A stretch of 43,032 nt of DNA from Deltaproteobacteria bacterium (GTDB lineage Bacteria; Myxococcota; UBA727; VGSZ01), in assembly GCA_020850995.1 (NCBI GenBank), contig JADZDP010000148.1:1-43032 (forward strand). Reading direction: 5' to 3'. The position numbers and the translations under genes were made by a program. Shown in pieces: positions 40,459-43,032 of the stretch. The notes under the pieces are model-generated. The model ran no database searches, was not told the DNA's origin, and saw only the letters and a program-made list of their open reading frames with translations. Positions within the stretch are counted from its first letter, which is position 1. The number at the start of each line of letters is the position of its first letter.

Positions 40459-40649
40459 GGGTGGGGCCTCCGGCGCACGCGATCGAGGACAATGAAGGCC
40501 GGGATGGCCAGCGCCGCAAACAGCAGCACCGGCTTCCACACCTCCACGAAGGGGCGCTCGCGCTCGAAGAAGTAGAAGGCCGCCACCACGGCGGCGGCAC
40601 CCAGCACGAAGCGCACGGCGAGCTGCCGACGCTGCGCCGCGGGGCTCAC
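40455..40649 (-). CDS. Small two-helix membrane protein between thiolase and LeuA-like genes
   Basis: A 64-residue protein beginning GTG (complement of 40647-40649). It has two hydrophobic segments, AVRFVLGAAAVVAAFYFF and VLLFAALAIPAFIVL, separated by a charged ERERPFVEVWKP loop, and an Arg-rich tail RVRRRPHP. It overlaps the thiolase stop at one end and the LeuA-like start at the other (stop/start overlaps on both sides), which strongly supports translation. I do not recognise a family. It is easily missed because of its size. Function unknown; a membrane anchor or a small regulator of its neighbours is possible but unsupported. Confidence 0.65.
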   Translation of the reverse strand: MSPAAQRRQLAVRFVLGAAAVVAAFYFFERERPFVEVWKPVLLFAALAIPAFIVLDRVRRRPHP

Positions 40650-41854
40650 AGCGCCTCCACCAGCACCGCGATGCCCTGGCCGCCGCCGATGCACGCCGAG
40701 CCCACGCCGTACTTGAGCTTGCGCCCGCGCAGCGCATGCACGAGGTGCGTTGCGATGCGCGCGCCGGAGGCGCCCAGCGGGTGCCCCAGCGCGATGGCGC
40801 CGCCGTCGACGTTGAGCTTGGACTTGTCGCTGTGCGCGTCGAGCCCAAGGTCGATGGCGCAGGCCAGCGCCTGCGGCGCGAAGGCCTCGTTGATCTCCAC
40901 CAGGTCGACCTGATCGAGGCTGCCGCCGGCGCGCTGCATGCACATGCGGATGGCCGGCACTGGGCCGATGCCCATCACCGTGGGATCGCAGCCGGCGACG
41001 CCCCAGTTGATCAGGCGTGCCAAGGGCTTGAGCCCGCGCGCGTCGGCGAAGGCGCGCGACGCGATCACCAGCGCCGCGGCGCCGTCGCAGATGCCGCTGG
41101 CAGCGCCTGCATGGATGACGCCGTCCTTCTTGAACACCTTGGGCAACTTCTTGAGGCTCTCGGCAGTGGTGTCGGGGCGGCCGTGCTCGTCGGCAGCGAA
41201 CGGCACCGTCTCCTTGCCCTTCCTGACCTCCACCGGCGTGATCTCGTCAGCGAAGCGCCCATCGCGCTGCGCGGCGGCATGCAGCTTTTGCGAGCGGACG
41301 CTGAAGGCGTCGACGGTCTCCTGCGAGATCTTGTGGGTCTCGGCGAGCTTCTCCGCGGTCATGGCCATGGGCATGCCGGTGAAGGTGTCGGTGAGCGCCG
41401 TCCAGAGCGTGTCTTCCAAGGGTGGCGTCTTGCCGAAGGGCACACCCCAGCGCGTGTCGCGTAGCGCATACGGGGCCTGGCTCATGCTCTCGGTGCCGCC
41501 CACCAGCACGCACTGGGCGTCGCCGAGCAGGATCTGCTCGGCGCCGTTGATGAGGGCCTGAAAGCCCGAGCCGCACAGGCGGTTGACCGTGAGGGCCGGC
41601 ACCGAGTGGGGCAGCTCGCAGCGCAAGCCCACGTGGCGCGCCAGATAGATGGCGTCGGCGGAGGTCTGCATGACGTTGCCGAACACCACCTGGCCAACGT
41701 CGCCGGGGGTGACGCCCGAGGTCGTCAACGCGGCGCGCGCCGCCAGCACGCCGAGGTCGGTGGCGCTGTGGTTCTTGAGCGCGCCGCCGAAGGTGCCGAA
41801 GGCGGTGCGCTTGGCCGAGAGGATGACGATGTCGGTGGTGCCGTGGGCTTTCAT
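40646..41854 (-). CDS. Acetyl-CoA acetyltransferase (thiolase)
   Basis: A 402-residue thiolase. The acylated nucleophile is Cys94 in NRLCGSGFQA; GHPLGASGAR contains His358; GSACIGGGQG contains Cys388, the acid/base Cys. NEAFAPQ (NEAFA motif) is present near 325. Length and motifs fit the biosynthetic or general acetyl-CoA acetyltransferase group that makes or cleaves acetoacetyl-CoA. The ATG at 41854 is preceded by TTGACG, 17 bases, TACCCC and 6 bases on the minus strand, a leaderless geometry. It is the first gene of an operon with the small membrane protein and the LeuA-like enzyme, and is divergent from polA. Confidence 0.95.
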   Translation of the reverse strand: MKAHGTTDIVILSAKRTAFGTFGGALKNHSATDLGVLAARAALTTSGVTPGDVGQVVFGNVMQTSADAIYLARHVGLRCELPHSVPALTVNRLCGSGFQALINGAEQILLGDAQCVLVGGTESMSQAPYALRDTRWGVPFGKTPPLEDTLWTALTDTFTGMPMAMTAEKLAETHKISQETVDAFSVRSQKLHAAAQRDGRFADEITPVEVRKGKETVPFAADEHGRPDTTAESLKKLPKVFKKDGVIHAGAASGICDGAAALVIASRAFADARGLKPLARLINWGVAGCDPTVMGIGPVPAIRMCMQRAGGSLDQVDLVEINEAFAPQALACAIDLGLDAHSDKSKLNVDGGAIALGHPLGASGARIATHLVHALRGRKLKYGVGSACIGGGQGIAVLVEAL

Positions 41855-41860
41855 GCCCAC

Positions 41861-41889
41861 GGGGTAGTTTCGCCCGGCGTCGACGTCAA
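41861..41889 (-). promoter_or_regulatory. Leaderless-type promoter of the thiolase operon
   Basis: On the minus strand TTGACG (41889-41884), 17-base spacer, TACCCC (41866-41861), 6 bases, ATG at 41854. Its -35 box overlaps that of the polA promoter on the other strand. Confidence 0.55.
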
Positions 41890-41908
41890 CCGGCAGCAGC
41901 GTTATACC
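41880..41908 (+). promoter_or_regulatory. Leaderless-type promoter of polA
   Basis: TCGACG (41880-41885), 17-base spacer, TATACC (41903-41908), 6 bases, ATG at 41915. No Shine-Dalgarno. Overlaps the thiolase promoter by two bases of the -35 elements. Confidence 0.55.
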
Positions 41909-41914
41909 CGCGCC

Positions 41915-43032
41915 ATGGCGGCGAAGAAGAAGCCCAAGGCAACGCCCGGTCAGCTCGAGCTCGGCGCTGCGCCCGTCCCCGTTCCGGCGTCCTCGGCGCC
42001 GGCTAGCGACGAGGCCGCTGGCCGCCCGGTCGTGTACCTCGTCGATGGCTCGGGGTACATCTACCGCGCGTTCTACGCGATCCGCCGCATGACGACGTCG
42101 AACGGGCAGGCGACCAACGCCGTGTTTGGCTTCACCACCATGCTGCTCAAGGTGCTCAAGGAGCACGCGCCCGAGCACATCGCCATCGCCTTCGACCCCG
42201 GTGGCAAGAACTTCCGGCACGAGATGTACCCCGAGTACAAGGCGAACCGGTCGGCGCCGCCCGAGGAGCTGCCGCCGCAGATCCCGCTCATCCACGAGCT
42301 GGTGGATGCGCTCGGGATCGCCAAGGTGGTGGTGCCGGGCTTCGAAGCCGACGACGTCATCGGCACGCTGGCGCGGCAGGCCGAGGCGCGCGGCTTCGAC
42401 GTGGTCATCATCACCGGCGACAAGGACCTGATGCAGCTCGTCGACGAGCACACCTCGCTCATCGACGAGCTGCGCATGCAGAAGGGCCACAGCGACAGCG
42501 CCGTCATCCGGCGCGAGCAGGTCATCGCCAAGTTCGGCGTGCCTCCCGAGCGCGTCATCGACGTGTTGGCCCTGGCCGGCGACGCCTCCGACAACGTGCC
42601 CGGCGTGCGCGGCATCGGCGAGAAGACCGCCACCGAGCTGGTCAGCCAGTGGGGCGAGCTCGAGAGCGTGCTGGCCCACGCCGACGACATCAAGCAGCCG
42701 TCGCGCCGCGAGAAGCTCAAGGCCGACGCCGAAGCGGCACGGCTCTCCAAGCGCCTCGTCACCATTCGTGACGACGTGCCCGTGGGCAAGAGTGTCGACG
42801 AGCTGCGCTACCAGGGCCCCAAGCGCGAGGCGCTGCTCAAGCTCTTCAACACCCTCGAATTCCGCCGCATCATCAACGACCCCTTCGTTCGCGGCAGCGA
42901 GCCCATGGCCGCAGCCCCAGCGTCCACGGCGGACAGCACGGCAAGCGTCGAGCCCGCGGCTTCCGCCACCCTCGATCGCAGCGCGTACCGCTGCGTCGTC
43001 GACGCGGCGGGCTTGCGCGAGGTAGCGGTCGA
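41915..43032 (+). CDS. polA: DNA polymerase I, N-terminal part (cut by window end)
   Basis: The first 372 residues of PolA. After a 36-residue Lys/Pro/Ala extension, the 5'-3' exonuclease (FEN) domain begins VVYLVDGSGYIYRAFYA (Asp44). It continues through FRHEMYPEYKANR, FEADDVIGTLA and ITGDKDLMQLV, and reaches the helix-hairpin-helix LAGDASDNVPGVRGIGEKTA. All the acidic metal-binding residues I can place are present. The following EFRRIINDPF is the usual end of the nuclease domain. After an Ala/Ser linker, the chain enters what should be the 3'-5' exonuclease-like domain (SAYRCVVDAAGLREVAV) when the window stops. It repairs and replaces RNA primers. The ATG is preferred because of the promoter spacing; no Shine-Dalgarno is visible. 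Confidence 0.96.
   Translation, partial: MAAKKKPKATPGQLELGAAPVPVPASSAPASDEAAGRPVVYLVDGSGYIYRAFYAIRRMTTSNGQATNAVFGFTTMLLKVLKEHAPEHIAIAFDPGGKNFRHEMYPEYKANRSAPPEELPPQIPLIHELVDALGIAKVVVPGFEADDVIGTLARQAEARGFDVVIITGDKDLMQLVDEHTSLIDELRMQKGHSDSAVIRREQVIAKFGVPPERVIDVLALAGDASDNVPGVRGIGEKTATELVSQWGELESVLAHADDIKQPSRREKLKADAEAARLSKRLVTIRDDVPVGKSVDELRYQGPKREALLKLFNTLEFRRIINDPFVRGSEPMAAAPASTADSTASVEPAASATLDRSAYRCVVDAAGLREVAV

Noticed and set aside
40646..42679. N-terminal extension of the thiolase into the polA region
   Set aside because: The added sequence is antisense to polA and has no thiolase similarity; the thiolase begins normally at 41854.
1..43032. CRISPR arrays, insertion sequences, toxin-antitoxin or phage modules
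   Set aside because: I looked for regularly spaced repeats, transposase motifs and small overlapping toxin-like pairs and found none; the tandem repeats present are all within coding low-complexity regions.

Overview
The window looks like a chromosomal segment of a very GC-rich myxobacterium-like organism (Myxococcota). I infer this from strong third-position GC, eukaryote-like Ser/Thr kinases, a DUF4388-receiver-GAF protein, many lipoproteins (some Cys-rich), a golvesin-like domain and recurrent Asp-Ala-Gly-Pro linkers. No phylogenetic search was possible. The segment is densely coding: no stretch above about 270 bases lacks a gene, and I see no insertion sequence, phage gene or CRISPR array.

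Layout. 1-4585 (+): an HDOD protein, a lipoprotein isoaspartyl peptidase, an unknown lipoprotein, a Ser/Thr kinase and a small exported adhesin-head-like protein. 4589-7055 (-): a two-domain SRPBCC-like exported protein and a trypsin-like lipoprotein protease. 7303-8960 (+): a degenerate DUF1015-like protein coupled to a DHH-like phosphoesterase with permuted motif order. 9001-14502 (-): a VanY-golvesin-SH3 lipoprotein, a HelD-like helicase and a PpiD-like folding factor. 14620-22031 (+): the rod-shape/elongasome operon mreB-mreC-mreD-PBP2-rodA, ending in an unknown gene with a JAMM-like motif. All junctions from mreC onward are 4-base overlaps. 22063-22530: a small orphan gene with its own promoter.

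22558-23823 (-): an M48 metalloprotease with two zinc ribbons. It is followed by a perfect 32-bp inverted repeat in the divergent intergenic region. 24005-27454 (+): a compact operon of a BIG2-type lipoprotein, a metallophosphoesterase, an Acg-like nitroreductase and an exported methyltransferase-like lipoprotein. tRNA-Leu(CAA) follows. 27805-35852 (+): a second Ser/Thr kinase, the DUF4388-receiver-GAF protein, a TldD/TldE protease pair, an AidB-like acyl-CoA dehydrogenase and a Cys-rich lipoprotein. 36119-36646 (-): an orphan protein. 36758-37702 (+): a RimK-like ATP-grasp enzyme whose 3' end overlaps the convergent gene 37686-39092 (-), a repeat-rich unknown protein. 39187-41854 (-): a thiolase, a 64-residue membrane protein and a LeuA-like DRE-TIM enzyme with stop/start overlaps. 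41915-end (+): polA, cut by the window edge.

The most general signal is regulatory. Several genes without a Shine-Dalgarno sequence have a TTGACG-like box, about 17 bases, a TAnnnT/GATACC-like box, and then only 5-8 bases before the start codon. This geometry predicts leaderless mRNAs. The clearest cases are the divergent thiolase/polA pair, the gene at 22063, and the PpiD-like gene.
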